From the NCBI GenBank assembly GCA_028015205.1, contig CM051516.1:36656230-36720229 (forward strand): a DNA stretch of 64,000 bases. Reading direction: 5' to 3'. Made by a program: the position numbers and the translations under genes. Source of the stretch: Mytilisepta virgata. Its lineage: Eukaryota; Mollusca; Bivalvia; Mytilida; Mytilidae. Below are positions 11,825-23,274 of the stretch, piece after piece. How positions within the stretch are numbered: position 1 is the first letter of the stretch; every line of letters starts with the position of its first letter. The notes beneath the pieces were generated by a model that was given only the letters and a program-made list of their open reading frames with translations, made no database searches and was not told the DNA's origin.

Positions 11825-14395
11825 TTATTGCAAGGCTTCTTTCATTTTCATCCAAAACACATCATTTCCGACTTCATCGTGTGGGAATTCAATAAATGAT
11901 TCTGAATGAATGAGCTCAAGCAAAACCAATGGTAAATCATTGACGGGTACATGTTCATATAATATAAGTAATAAGACCTGTTCTTTTTCACGAGAGTAGA
12001 TACTTTCCATGCGAGCCATATTGAATTCGAACATACACCAATAGGATTTTAGGAAGTGCTGTGACATGACAACAATAGTATTCTTACTGTTGTGAATGGC
12101 ATTTGTGATGTTGGCAGCAATGTCACGTCCTGGTACAAAGTCTCTCTTATGAAGACATAGTTTTAAACCAAATTTTTCCTCTAGATTCGCAATCATTTCT
12201 CCGTGTACGAAATCCTGATCTTCATCGGCATACGAAATAAACGCATCGTAAATGAAGTCATGTGATACAAGATTATAATCGTTATATTTCTGTTTTGTCA
12301 TGTAGTACAGGTATCGTATCTTCCATCTATATCGATAAAGTATGCCAATGACCAAAATCGTTATGAAAAATATTATTGCAGTTGAAATAGCCCACGTAAG
12401 ATTTCGATAATTGGAGCACTGTTTAGATAGTTTTCCATATATCTCTTTAGAGTCTTTTAGAAAAGATTTACTTTTATCCCGATGGGTGCATTCGTAATAT
12501 TTAATGTTACGCAGAGTAACTTTGGTTGTGATGAACCATTTCACGAACTTAATTGTCTCACAGTTGCATTGTAAAGGATTGTTACTTAAATCCAGTGTGA
12601 CGTTCCGACTATGGGTTTTGTCGTCTAAACTTTCCAGAATACTCGTACCAAGGGAGGCAATCCTGTTATTTGATAGATCGATCATTCTCAAATTGCTCAT
12701 GCCACTTAAATCGAATGAAATATCTACTAACATATTTGAACTCAGATTTAACTTTTCAAGAAAAAACTGTGACCGAAAGAAATCCTTTGGAACTGAATGA
12801 ATTCTATTTTGTGATATATCAAGGACTTTTAGGTTTCGTAACGGAAATAAAATCGTTCCATCCGTATCAGAGGGAATTATAAAACCAAGGAGATTGTTGT
12901 TTATCAGCAAAGTTTCAATTGTTGTGATGTTTTGGAAAAAATATGAAGATATATTGGAACAAAAGTTACTCGAAATATCTACATATTTAAGATTTGGAAG
13001 ATTAAATATTGGTCCTATCCAATTGGTTACTAAGTTGTCACTACCATCAAAGTATTCAATAGAGTTGTCAAGGAATGTACACTGTGGGATAACAAATCTT
13101 ATTAGGCAGCGGTTGACGTAGGCATTTTTTAGATTTTTTGGAACAGGTACATGTGGATTTACTTCAAGTCCTTTCCAAATTGATTTCAATATTGCCTTTT
13201 TATCAAAATACGTGTTTTGTTTGTCTTCCTTTATCATCGAATAAAGCCAACTGTTCCATTTTTTAATCGACTCTCTCTTTGTAGACTCTGATCGCTTGTT
13301 GATACGACCAGTTGGAATATCATGTGTAGCAAAAAGATTTGATATATTCAAGGTAGTAATATTCATAAAAAGTGTTTCGTAAAGGTAAGCTCCATAGGTA
13401 AAGTCATTATCTGCAGCTGACAAAAATGAAAGTGTTGGAGGTACGTTTGGTATCACTCCAGTGTCTGCTAATTGGATTCTGTTACTGTCAAGATGAAGTT
13501 CCACAAGTGAAGTGTTCCGAAGGTGTTTGGTTAAATTGTATGGTACCCGAACATTAATGTGAAAGGTGCTATGAATTTTATTTAATTTTAGTATTTTGAT
13601 TGCTGTGAATTGCAAATCGTAGATCAAATCAAACACTCCATCGAAATTTAAATTCGTATTATACGACATGTCAAGATAATTAAGGGAAGTCAGTTTATTA
13701 AACGTTCCTCTTTGTATAGATTTTAATTTACAACCTAAAATTTCAACATTTGTCAGGCTAGGGGTGTTTTCAAATGAATTAACATGTAAAGATTTCATAA
13801 CACAAATTCCTGAAAAATTAGAGATTTTCAGCGATCTTAAATTCGTAAGATTTTCCATTTTTAAAGCCAGATCCTGGTCTTGTACACCATCCATCGTCAA
13901 ATTTTCCAAACTAGCTAGATCTGACAGTGTTGGGTATATTTGGCCTGCTGTATAAAATCCGATGTTATCTTCGATATTTAATATTTTCAGGTTTTTTAAA
14001 GGTTTAAAACAATGTTTATCAAATACATTTTCTCTGTATATTAGCTTGTTTCCTTTCAGGTTCAAATTTCGGAGTTTCGTCAAACCTTTGAATGAACCAC
14101 TTTGAATGGTGTATATTATGTTATAGGAACAATCTAATTCGACCATTGAGGATGAATTTTGGAAGGTTCCTTCGTTTATTTCACTGATTTCGTTGTTACT
14201 TAAATCAAGGCGTACAACTGTAAAGTTAAGTGTGGGAATGCTACTGAACTTTCTATGTGAGCAGTTTGCATTCTCTGTGTGGTATGAAATATCCACATCG
14301 TAACAAACACAGCGAGGTTCAAACTCACAAACATTTATCGTCCGAGATATTACTCTGGTTGTGTCTGAGAAGAGAGATATTGTTAAAATCCCCAT
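11825..14395 (-). CDS. Toll-like receptor (LRR ectodomain, TM, cytoplasmic TIR)
   Basis: 856 residues in one exon. A Cys cluster near residues 23-45 (CEFEPRCVC) is an LRRNT. About 20 leucine-rich repeats follow (LDLSNN, LNLKGN, LDMSYN, LKVLDISQNRI). An LRRCT begins NPLQCNC (residues 606-660). One transmembrane helix spans about 666-686. The TIR domain starts at YDAFISY (716) and carries box 2 with the BB-loop proline (CLHKRDFVPGRDI, Pro755) and box 3 near FIEF...FW. The single C-terminal cysteine cluster resembles vertebrate-type TLRs. Such receptors bind microbial ligands and signal through TIR adaptors such as MyD88. The ATG at 14395 gives a weak leader. The same frame stays open upstream through a hydrophobic IIFVLK to a good 3' splice site (CAG at 14414-14416), so the signal peptide probably begins in an upstream exon. 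The stop is at 11825-11827. No internal break. Confidence 0.95.
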   Translation of the reverse strand: MGILTISLFSDTTRVISRTINVCEFEPRCVCYDVDISYHTENANCSHRKFSSIPTLNFTVVRLDLSNNEISEINEGTFQNSSSMVELDCSYNIIYTIQSGSFKGLTKLRNLNLKGNKLIYRENVFDKHCFKPLKNLKILNIEDNIGFYTAGQIYPTLSDLASLENLTMDGVQDQDLALKMENLTNLRSLKISNFSGICVMKSLHVNSFENTPSLTNVEILGCKLKSIQRGTFNKLTSLNYLDMSYNTNLNFDGVFDLIYDLQFTAIKILKLNKIHSTFHINVRVPYNLTKHLRNTSLVELHLDSNRIQLADTGVIPNVPPTLSFLSAADNDFTYGAYLYETLFMNITTLNISNLFATHDIPTGRINKRSESTKRESIKKWNSWLYSMIKEDKQNTYFDKKAILKSIWKGLEVNPHVPVPKNLKNAYVNRCLIRFVIPQCTFLDNSIEYFDGSDNLVTNWIGPIFNLPNLKYVDISSNFCSNISSYFFQNITTIETLLINNNLLGFIIPSDTDGTILFPLRNLKVLDISQNRIHSVPKDFFRSQFFLEKLNLSSNMLVDISFDLSGMSNLRMIDLSNNRIASLGTSILESLDDKTHSRNVTLDLSNNPLQCNCETIKFVKWFITTKVTLRNIKYYECTHRDKSKSFLKDSKEIYGKLSKQCSNYRNLTWAISTAIIFFITILVIGILYRYRWKIRYLYYMTKQKYNDYNLVSHDFIYDAFISYADEDQDFVHGEMIANLEEKFGLKLCLHKRDFVPGRDIAANITNAIHNSKNTIVVMSQHFLKSYWCMFEFNMARMESIYSREKEQVLLLILYEHVPVNDLPLVLLELIHSESFIEFPHDEVGNDVFWMKMKEALQ

Positions 14396-14559
14396 CTTTA
14401 AGACAAAAATGATCTGAAATATTGAAAAAGAAAAAGAATTTTATTTAGCTAAAATGAAGAAAACACAAGTACAAATAGACGTGGAATGTGTCAAAGAGAC
14501 AACAACTTAATAATTTAATAACGTTTTAATTGACATTCATTCGAAAGTGCGGGTATATT
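14396..14559. other. Putative 3' splice site and intron upstream of the TLR exon
   Basis: On the minus strand a pyrimidine tract ends in TTTCAG (AG at 14414-14415), 18 bases before the ATG. This supports an intron between this exon and an unseen 5' exon, typical of TLR genes with a single large coding exon. Confidence 0.5.
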
Positions 14560-15265
14560 GTCGTTGCGGTCGTCCGTCCGTCACACTTTCTTGTGACGCG
14601 AACTCCTCCTTCACTTTTGAATTTTTACCAATTTTTTTTTGTGCCATATTGTTGCTTACTAACTGTAGAAGCGCAATAAGGTTTTGGAACTACTAATTTC
14701 GAAAAGAGGGCCTGGAAGCACAATAAGGTTTTGGAATTACAAATTTTGAAAAGAGGACCTGGGAGGGACCAAAAAGGGCCAAATTATACAAAGAGCCGTG
14801 TGACGTGAACTCCTCTTTCATTTTTGAATTTAAACCATTTTTATTGTTGCCATATTGTTGCTTACCAACTGTAGATGCGCAATAAGGTTTTTGCATTCCA
14901 AATTTTTTTAAGGGGGGTGGGATGGACCAAAAATGGCCGAAACAGAAAAAGACCATAATAACTAAAATTTTATCTAAAGAAAACAAAATTGAAGAAATTT
15001 GTGAATTTCAGTTTAAGGGGCTATAGGTCCCTAAAAGGGTCCAAATAGTTAAATTATAGTAAAAAGTGGGTTGTGATATATTTGCAAAAAGGTTATTTGT
15101 TACAGATGCAAACTGTAATGCTAAGCATGCTTTTATTTTGCATTTTGAGGATTTAAAGGGCCAAAAAGGGAAAAGAGACCGAAAAGTTAGATTACAGTAA
15201 AAGTGAGTTGTGATATATTTCTGCAAAGGTTATTTGTTACAGATGCAAACTGTAATGCAATGGAA
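14560..15265. repeat. Two sets of diverged tandem duplications
   Basis: A unit with GAACTCCTC(C/T)TTCA, CCATATTGTTGCTTAC and GCGCAATAAGGTTTT occurs at about 14596-14760 and again at 14805-14930 (period about 208 bp). A second pair, GGTTATTTGTTACAGATGCA preceded by TGTGATATATTT, lies at 15070-15121 and 15209-15259 (period about 139 bp). Open frames here run on both strands and are repeat by-products. Confidence 0.6.
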
Positions 15266-17189
15266 ACTGAAAATGTTAAAATGTTTGTTTACAATTGTGA
15301 AAGCTCCTCGCAATGCCAGCAGCAAAAATCTTCAAAGTTTTTATTAATCTATTCGTATATATCGCGCGATCCATTCTCTGAAAAATTAAGAGATGACGAC
15401 GAAATCTTTTTTGCACCTTTAAGTGTTCTGTAACTTTCACATAGAAATTTACTGAGAAACCAGCAACTTTTCACAAAAAAACAACAGATGACTTCAGAAA
15501 CTTTTCTCTAAAGTTTCAAGGAAAACCCTAATACTTTGTGTTTCTATGGTTCTTTGTGTATATCAATCAAAAAATATAAAATCATCAACTGTGCGGCATT
15601 GAACTATATGAACTTAATATTCAGGCACTGATGTGCATCTTCACATGTGATACCGATGTGATTGACACACTACATGGGTACATTTGAATTATTGTTTTCT
15701 GAAAATGTTGAGATCCGAACCATTAAACCAAATCGTTATGTGGTTGATGTAACTATCAAAATAAAAGTGCAGACCCGTAAACCATTCAATGCTACAGGAA
15801 ATACTTCTTAGTTTTCACAATTTTGATATTTAAATCAATTCCATTGCCAGAAAAAAAAATGTTTTAAGTATATCTGACTATAGAATCATTAGCGACTTTG
15901 CTAAAATTATTTAAATAATCTTTAATTATTTCTATTCATCCCAAATTAATTGCAAGTAGTAATTTCCTTGGAAACAAATTTCACGAAAATGCTTTAAAAT
16001 TGAATATTTTCAAGAACTGCTTATTTGTATAATACGCTTTGAACATATATAAAAAATTTCACTGACTTAATTGGATATGTTATTTTTTTCACGAAAAAAA
16101 AAATGAAAAATCGGTTATTACATATACAGTCATTTCCTGCACATGCATCTTAAATGCAGCTTAATCGTAAACTTTTACTTAAATATTTTAAGAGCACCAA
16201 ATTAAACATTTTTTTTTAATGATCAAACATTATAATGAGATTTAAGTGACAAGGAATCATTATTTCTCTTACCACATAATTGATTTCCATTTTACACGTT
16301 CCGTTTATGTTGTTAGTTACCAGGCGGAATGGGAAATTTGATGGATTTCCAGTTTTGTATATCTTATCAGCAGAAAGGCCTTGATGATTTACGTTATATA
16401 AACAACATATACTTTTTTTTACCACGCGTTCTTTTCAAACAAAAATCGGAAGGATTAAAATATTTATAAAACATGCATTTTTAAATCATGCATGAAACAA
16501 GGTTTAAAGCTAAATATTAGATATATCTGCCTTTATTTTTTACCCCACCCCCATAACTAGCGTGAACCTTAGAATTGGTCTTTGTTTGTTGTGTGATAAG
16601 TATCGATCATACTCTTACAGATATTTGGTCTAGCCACTTTCAATTGCCCTTGTGCAAATATTTTAGAGTCTATGCTTTTAGTGAAAGAAATCAAGTTACT
16701 GGAAAAATCTGTTGCAGTAGATGAAATAAAAGAGAAACGGGACGCTAAAATAAATTATAAGTACTTTGCATACCCCTGGTTGTATTTGCTAATAAGGATG
16801 TAATGATATCAATTAAATAATTTTAAAATGGATCTTTAAGAACTTTCGATAAAGAATATCGGATTACATTTTATGGGGGTGATAAAAATGTAATGATGTC
16901 CTTCACCGATATTTGGTTTTCTTCCGCCTTTATCTTCTTCCGCACTAAAGAAACACATTAGCAACGGTTGTGAGAGTGTATCTATGTTATTTAGAGACTA
17001 GCATAAACTTCCTTGTTTTAGATAACATTTTATTCATCTGTCACTTTCAAAAGTGTAATTCAAGTTGTACTTAAGGTGTTTTTTGTGTAACATGCCCGAT
17101 ACACACAAATAAGCTTATGGAGCAACCATTTGATTTTTATGGGAAGGCGACAAGAAATTTTTCGCGGTATACACGAGTTTGTATAAGAC
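15266..17189. other. Non-coding AT-rich stretch
   Basis: No supported gene. Poly-A and poly-T runs only. Confidence 0.4.
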
Positions 17190-17444
17190 CATCCTCCCAA
17201 GTCAGGGTTTTGTATCCACGTTCGTTCCTACAAATCCCTGACATCACAAAATTTTTTTCGGGTCGGAATTGAACGATTTTCATTGGTTGCTTTTCTAGGT
17301 CAAATAAGAATGCACTTGCGTCGTATATAGAATTTTCTAGGTCACACACCAGGCGGCGATATGTTCGACAAGCAAAATACGAATGTGTGGTGTCATTGGT
17401 TTGTAGGAAAGAGCGTGGATACAAAACCCTGACTTGGGAAGATG
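17190..17444. mobile_element. MITE-like element with 44-bp terminal inverted repeats
   Basis: Left arm 17190-17233 (CATCCTCCCAAGTCAGGGTT...) and right arm 17401-17444 are reverse complements with only a few mismatches, separated by about 167 bp. The arms share CCCAAGTCAGGGTTTTGTAT. There is no transposase, so it is either a non-autonomous DNA element or a snap-back duplication. The minus-strand open frame across it reads through the arms and is not taken as a gene. Confidence 0.7.
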
Positions 17445-18744
17445 CATAAGATTAATTACCGTTTAATATCAAAAGTGTATCACTAGTAAACTTGTATTTT
17501 TTATTTACCAGAGAACCAAGATTGACAAGGGGATGTTTGAATTTTCATAAATACGGTTCAACTCTACCACTTAAAGAGTTTAGCTCCATATCCGACTGTC
17601 CTCACTCTCTGCTGATTAAATGTTTGTGGCAGCCTGTGCCCATAAGTATTTTAGTTCTCTTCGGGGTTGTGGTGCTGATTGTTTGTTGATTGGTGTTTTT
17701 TTTTACCTGTCCTCAGATACTATTGGTTGATTGGTGATTGTTTACCTAGTTCCTATATTTAATAATATGAATGTAGAAAAAAGAAAAAAAATCATGAAAA
17801 CAGGAAAGATAAAACTAATGAATCATTATATTTTCAAAGATACATTTTTCACAATTCATTATTACAGATTATTTAAAAAAAAAACATTTTACAAAGATTT
17901 AAATTCTAAAACTATTTATTTTTGTTTCAACTAATATAAGACTCCGAGTATTCTTTCACTTTTATGTTCTGTACTATTTCTTGTCGAATTTAAAGTTTGT
18001 GTTGGAATGGTGAAATAAATAACAATAAAATAAATGGCCTTCCATCTCATATACGATCCCTGCAGTTATTCATAAAAAGATACCATTAATTATGCATGTT
18101 TCAATTTCCTTCTCTGCCCTCAGAACACATATTCAATACTTTATGTGTTAACTCCGACTAAGGATGTTAATTATTTTGTCAATTAAACTGCACTGATAAA
18201 TCTAGTTCTTACAGACAACAAGCTATAAGTGATGTTTAATGATTCGTTTATTTATCAGGTTGGTAGTAGCCAATAAAAACCTTTCATTGTCATGATTGTT
18301 GAAGACCTTCAAATGACTTTCCAGATGAAGAACCCCAATAAAAACTGAAAGCTTTGTTAGGGTAATGTTTCATTAACGTGGACATCACACCTGTCTTTTA
18401 CTTTATAAAAATCTCAGACTTTATTAGAACGTAAGGAAATAATATCATAGTGCAGTTTTGTGCAATATATTTAAAATGTTTCCCCTGTATTCTTACTATA
18501 CATTAATGATGAGGTATTTTTGTAAATGGTTGGACACATTTCAGGTTTACCTTTACTGCATGTCTCTTTCATGACATGCTACATAGAGGAAGCCCCAATT
18601 ATCTCTTAATTCATAATAAAATATTATGGTTAAAATTTACATTATGCTGTACAATTTCAAAATTTTCATCAAAAGAAAAAAATGTATCCATATATTACTG
18701 TTCGTTGAGATATATGCAGGGGTTCCAACTACATGTTTGTGAAA
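17445..18744. other. Non-coding AT-rich stretch
   Basis: No supported gene or repeat family. Confidence 0.4.
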
Positions 18745-19275
18745 AAGGCGAAGGTCATTTTAGCGGATTTTCTAAAGGTGTGAATGGACATTTTAGCGGA
18801 ATAAAAAATTGTTTACCTGTACGAATTCAATGGACATTTTAGCGAAACATTTCTACATGTTAATTTTATTTATTGGTTGTATTTATTTGGCGAAGCTTTC
18901 GTGTTAGTTCCCACAGAACTCCAGAAATGTTCAGCATTAGTAACATTAGTATAGACCACTAATTCTGTAGTGTTGTATTTAGAACCATACAGAGCAAATG
19001 TTGATATGTACATATTGCAAATATCTTGCTTTTAGTGCTAACTTGAGATTATAATAGTGCTTTGTTTTTAAATATTAACTGTATTAAAGTGAACTATATA
19101 TATCCCGCTCAAAATCCTACTTTCGCTTTGCCTGGCTAACGGAAGAGGTGGGTGCTTAAAAAGACTAAACTTTTCCGCTAAAATGTCCACATAATATTTT
19201 AAATTCCGCTAAATTGTCCTTTAAATCTTCCGCTAAAATGTCCACAAAATTTCCGCTAAAATGTCCTGCTCCGGT
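18745..19275. mobile_element. Inverted-motif element: GGACATTTTAGCGGA clusters at both ends
   Basis: Three forward copies of GG(A/T)CATTTTAGCG(G/A)A lie at about 18754, 18786 and 18832. Four reverse copies (TTCCGCTAAA(A/T)TGTCC) lie at about 19169-19185, 19206-19222, 19230-19246 and 19250-19266. The centre of roughly 330 bp has no coding frame. Multiple inverted copies of one short motif at both ends resemble subterminal transposase-binding sites of a non-autonomous DNA transposon. Exact ends and target duplication could not be fixed. Confidence 0.6.
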
Positions 19276-20193
19276 GAACAAATAGATCAGGCAACAAATT
19301 TGTTATTTTGTAAATTAATTATTATAACACTTATCATTATTGTTTTTTGGGGGGGGCTGGTAATTTTATACTACGCAACAAAAATATCTAAAGATTTGAA
19401 GATTCGTGATTAAGAAGAAAAGGGAAAATGTTCTCCAGCTTTTGATTGTATTATGCAGGTTTAAGGCCAAGTTTTAAAAACTAAGTGCTAATTTTGACAA
19501 CAATTTTTTCATCTCTGCTATTATGTATTGTCATATTATTTTGATTACATTTATTGCACTTTTTCTTTATTTTTATTTTAATTTGATTTGAAAATAAGAT
19601 TAATATACCCACATTTCTTCATTTTAAAATTATTGTCGATAATTTACATTCAGCTTCTGAATACACTTTTTTCAATTATATTTTTCATATGTCCCCAAAT
19701 TATTTATTGTACAATAATAAAAAATTTTCTGAAAGCCTCAAAAATATTTAAATTTTATTTGGATAATTTTGAAAAATTTTATAAAACACATTATTTAAAC
19801 ACAAATTAAAATTAATACATTTCAAAATTAAAGAGATTGTTTAAAACTAAGAATTGTGATTTAATCTTAAAAACAATAAAGTACGAAAAACGTTTGGATA
19901 AGAATTTATGCAAAAATGCCAATGTTTTATAAATAAAACTTGAAAATTCTGATTTTTAAAAATTTAAAACAACATCACTGATTTTGCTATAAAAATAAAA
20001 AATATATTTTTCTCGCAAACAGACAAGTGAGAAAATTTTGTTTCAACTGTTCTATTAGCAAGTGACAGTTTTGCTTCAAGACTTAAGTGTTAATTATATT
20101 GTCGGCTGTAGAGATTGTCATCACAGCATTTATCGAAAACAATTTTGAGGAGTAACCGTTATAATAAATATTAAATGAGATAATATCCGATTC
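19276..20193. other. AT-rich 5' flank of the bHLH gene
   Basis: Very AT-rich, with no open frame of coding texture. One CANNTG E-box (CAACTG) lies near 20044, of uncertain meaning. Confidence 0.4.
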
Positions 20194-20201
20194 TATATAT
20201 T
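20194..20201 (+). promoter_or_regulatory. Candidate TATA box of the bHLH gene
   Basis: TATATATT lies about 94 bases upstream of the first ATG (20295). In such AT-rich DNA this match is weak evidence. Confidence 0.25.
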
Positions 20202-20294
20202 TTGAATATCACAGCATCTGCCTGTAACTTCTAACACGCAAATTCTGACATTTCAAACAATTTAAATTGTCTTAAACGACGTTTTGTACCACGA

Positions 20295-20735
20295 ATGTTT
20301 TGTAGTACAGGTGCGCGTTCTAGCAATAACCATGGAAGACATGAGTATGGCAGTATTGTAAATACCTCGGATAAAATGACAATTAAATCTACGACATCAA
20401 AGAAGTCAACATACCGCCATATACCGCACAGTGAAAAACCTCCACATTTGGTGGCGCGACGAAATGCACGTGAGCGGAAGCGAGTGCAGGCAGTTAACAA
20501 TGCTTTTTTGAAGTTAAGGAAACACGTTCCTTTTGAAAACAAACAGAAAAGATTGTCAAAGGTAAAAACTTTACAATTCGCCATCGATTACATTACAAAT
20601 CTTCAAAATATGATAGATGAGTATGACAGAAAAATGCAGAAGTCTGGATCCTATAGTAACAGGATGGTACAATACCAACAGAATTATAACAGTGAAACTG
20701 TACAAGGTGTACAATACTCGTGGATGAACGGAAAT
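20295..20735 (+). CDS. Achaete-scute-like bHLH transcription factor, exon 1
   Basis: Encodes 147 residues before a consensus 5' splice site (AAT|GTAAGT at 20736). The bHLH domain spans about residues 53-104: a basic region RRNARERKRVQAVNNAF, helix 1, a loop with KHVPFENKQKRLSK and helix 2 VKTLQFAIDYITNL. The RER.RV..VN..F..LR..VP and LSKV.TL..A..YI pattern is that of the achaete-scute (ASCL) family, neurogenic or secretory-lineage factors that bind E-boxes as heterodimers with E proteins. The exon ends in phase 0. The downstream exon at 28749-28841 starts in phase 0, so the two are proposed as one gene. If read through, the frame would end in an unrelated intron tail (VSKVIYDFF). The start could instead be the in-frame Met28. 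Subgroup (ASCL1/2 versus ASCL3-5) not resolved. Confidence 0.88.
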
Positions 20736-20799
20736 GTAAGTAAGGTAATATATGATTTTTTTTAAATAATTTAACACGTACAGCTTTGTATTCAAATTA

Positions 20800-21198
20800 T
20801 TTTTTACCTGCGACAGTCCGTGCTTGGAATTTGTTACCTGATCGTATAAAAATGGCTGTAGAATCTTTCAAAAGCCGTATTTAAAAAAAAGTATTAAAAA
20901 ACTCTTGTATTATTACTTTGGAAAAAGGCTAGGTCAAATACTCCATTCCAGACTCCGTTCACTAAACTAACATTTATTCTTGAAAAATATTGTTCACTCA
21001 CCACGTTGTCAGTGCGGCTGTATTGAAACTACTGGTCATTATTTATTGCACTGTCATCGTTATGATGTTCAAAGACAGCTTCATATTGAACATCTTTTTA
21101 ATAATCCATTGGTAACAAATGAAAGTCTACTCTTTGGATCCCTGAACTTAGTACCGAACAAAACATGGAAATCTTCTTGGCAGTGCAGTCTTTTATAA
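20800..21198 (+). pseudogene. 3' fragment of a LINE-type retrotransposon (ORF C-terminus)
   Basis: One frame from about 20808 gives a VRAWNLLPDRIK-like segment and a basic stretch. The segment at 20980-21198 reads SPRCQCGCIETTGHYLLHC followed by HRYDVQRQ, which is the CxCG...ETxxHxLLxC zinc-knuckle-like tail common at the C-terminus of EEP-endonuclease LINEs. At least one frameshift or stop separates the parts, and everything upstream is missing. It is a 5'-truncated dead copy in the first intron of the bHLH gene. Confidence 0.65.
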
Positions 21199-21819
21199 TA
21201 TCTAGCAATCGGTTTGACAAAAATTAGTTTAACCTATGTTCACCATAAATTATTTTTCCCTTTCTTCTATGAACCAATCAGTGCATGCACACATTCAATT
21301 ATTTATTTATCTACCCTTATTTAACTTTTCTTGTTACATCAGTGTTAAAAAAAATCACTGCATACTCTTGTTACTATTATGTAACTTAAATTATTTAAAT
21401 TTCATTAGTGGAAATATTGTCTACAAATATTTAATTTTTTTTTAACTTTGAACAAATATAACTAAGAAAATTTCAAAATATTAGGAGACGGATTAATATA
21501 AGTTTTTTTAACTTGTTTCCGAATCCTATTAGTAGTTCATGTGTATATACTGTATTGTTATTATCATATTGTATTTTAACCTAATGAATTAATAATAAAA
21601 TAGGTTTACACTAATAATTTAATTCCGCTTTTTCGATACCTTAAAATGTTCTTTGGTTCGTTTTGTTGGTTATTTTCTTTTTTTGTTTCATCAATTTATT
21701 ATTATATTATATTCATTTACCTATTTATTTTGGTGGAAATTTTAACACAATTCATTTACTTAATGTGCCCAGCTGATCTTCAGATAAATTATTTTATGAA
21801 TTTTTATTATACACTAGAC

Positions 21820-21847
21820 ATTGAACCCGCGAGAGCGCGGGTTCAAT
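21820..21847. repeat. Perfect 12-bp-stem hairpin, loop AGAG
   Basis: ATTGAACCCGCG and CGCGGGTTCAAT pair exactly around a four-base loop. GC-rich within very AT-rich surroundings. Function unknown; it may be the tip of a decayed palindromic element like those at 37.5-38.0 and 55.7 kb. Confidence 0.7.
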
Positions 21848-23274
21848 AAAAATGTTTTTTTGTGGTGGCCATATTGACAATAAAAAGTTGTTGCGGCCAT
21901 GTCATTCATGGAACAGGAACTCAATATGGATGTTGTGGCAGGCTTCCCATAAACTTTCCTGTCAAGTAGGTGGTATCATCTGATAGTTTCATGTATATAT
22001 ATGCAGTAGTATTCCAGAAATGGATGTTAATGCAAATTTGAACAAAAGTCAATGAAGCGTGAAATGTAGGTCAGCGTGACCCAATTGTCATATGGCTGTT
22101 CGTTACTACCGAAGATGTATCCACTGATGAAGTAGACTGTATGCCACGTAGAATTACCAAAATGGAACTTCGGGTTCCATCAAAGTCCATATGACGAAAA
22201 CACAACCACATAAATTGTCAATATTTTTATTGTTACAATTAATTCTGAACTGGAACTTGATGAAAAGCTTTCATTAAATACACATTCCATAATGCATTAC
22301 CTTTTCCCGTCAGAATATATATGAAAATGAAATTGTAGATGTAAACATTTCCTTAGTGACGGATGAATTTTTCAAAAGATGCCGTGAGTTAGGTAGAGCA
22401 TACTTTTGGAAAATAATTGTCATCATGGTCAGGGCTAGCGAAGCTTAATTTCACAAATATATCCAATAATCAGACGATAAAAAGCAGTTTTAGTGTGTGG
22501 CTGCGTGTGTTGTCCACGTTTATAATTATCAAAGATGCCCGAGATAAATTTCGTCATTAATGATAAAGATGACCATTTGTTAAAAATATTTTTATCTACG
22601 GTATGGTAGAGATATATTTAGACAGGTCATATGACAAATAATGTAGGTTTGTTTTATCACTTTGTGCAAGGTAAACATCCGAGCAATCCAAAAAACAACT
22701 AAGTTAGGAATTCCTCTGACCTTTACCTTACTTCTTCATAATCTTCAAAGTTCATAACCTTTACAGTTAGGAGAAATTGCGTTATAGTAGAAAAACAATC
22801 CTGAATACATGAAGCGGAAATATCCCACTCGAAGGAGAATGTTTTTAATTTGTTTTATTCTTCTTCTTCCGTAATTGCAAACAGAAATACATTAAAAATA
22901 TGTGTATACTTGTTTATTTAAATCAATGTGTTAAAATGATGCATTCGAGAACCTTCTAAGGGATATGTTGGGAGAATTCATATTGGAAAAATGCATACAA
23001 ATTCCATTTGCACATAAACAAAGCTGCAGTTTAAATTTATAAATGCAGATTGTCAAATCCGATAATAACCTTTATAATCTGAACCATACATCGTTTATTT
23101 TGAACCACGCGTTTTGCCGCCTATTCGGCTAATTCGTAAATTTAGTATTATAGATATTCCGCTTATAATTTATTTAGGATTTTCAATATATATATTTGGT
23201 ATATAGGGGCTTATTTACATGTAGATAAATGAGGTTTTTATGCCATTGAACCATTTTTTTTAAGATTGTCAGTT
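21848..23274. other. Intronic non-coding stretch
   Basis: Inside the proposed bHLH intron. No coding frame or clear repeat seen. Confidence 0.4.

Noticed and set aside
17137..17424. 95-codon minus-strand open frame
   Set aside because: Runs through the arm of an inverted-repeat element; the reading is explained by the repeat.
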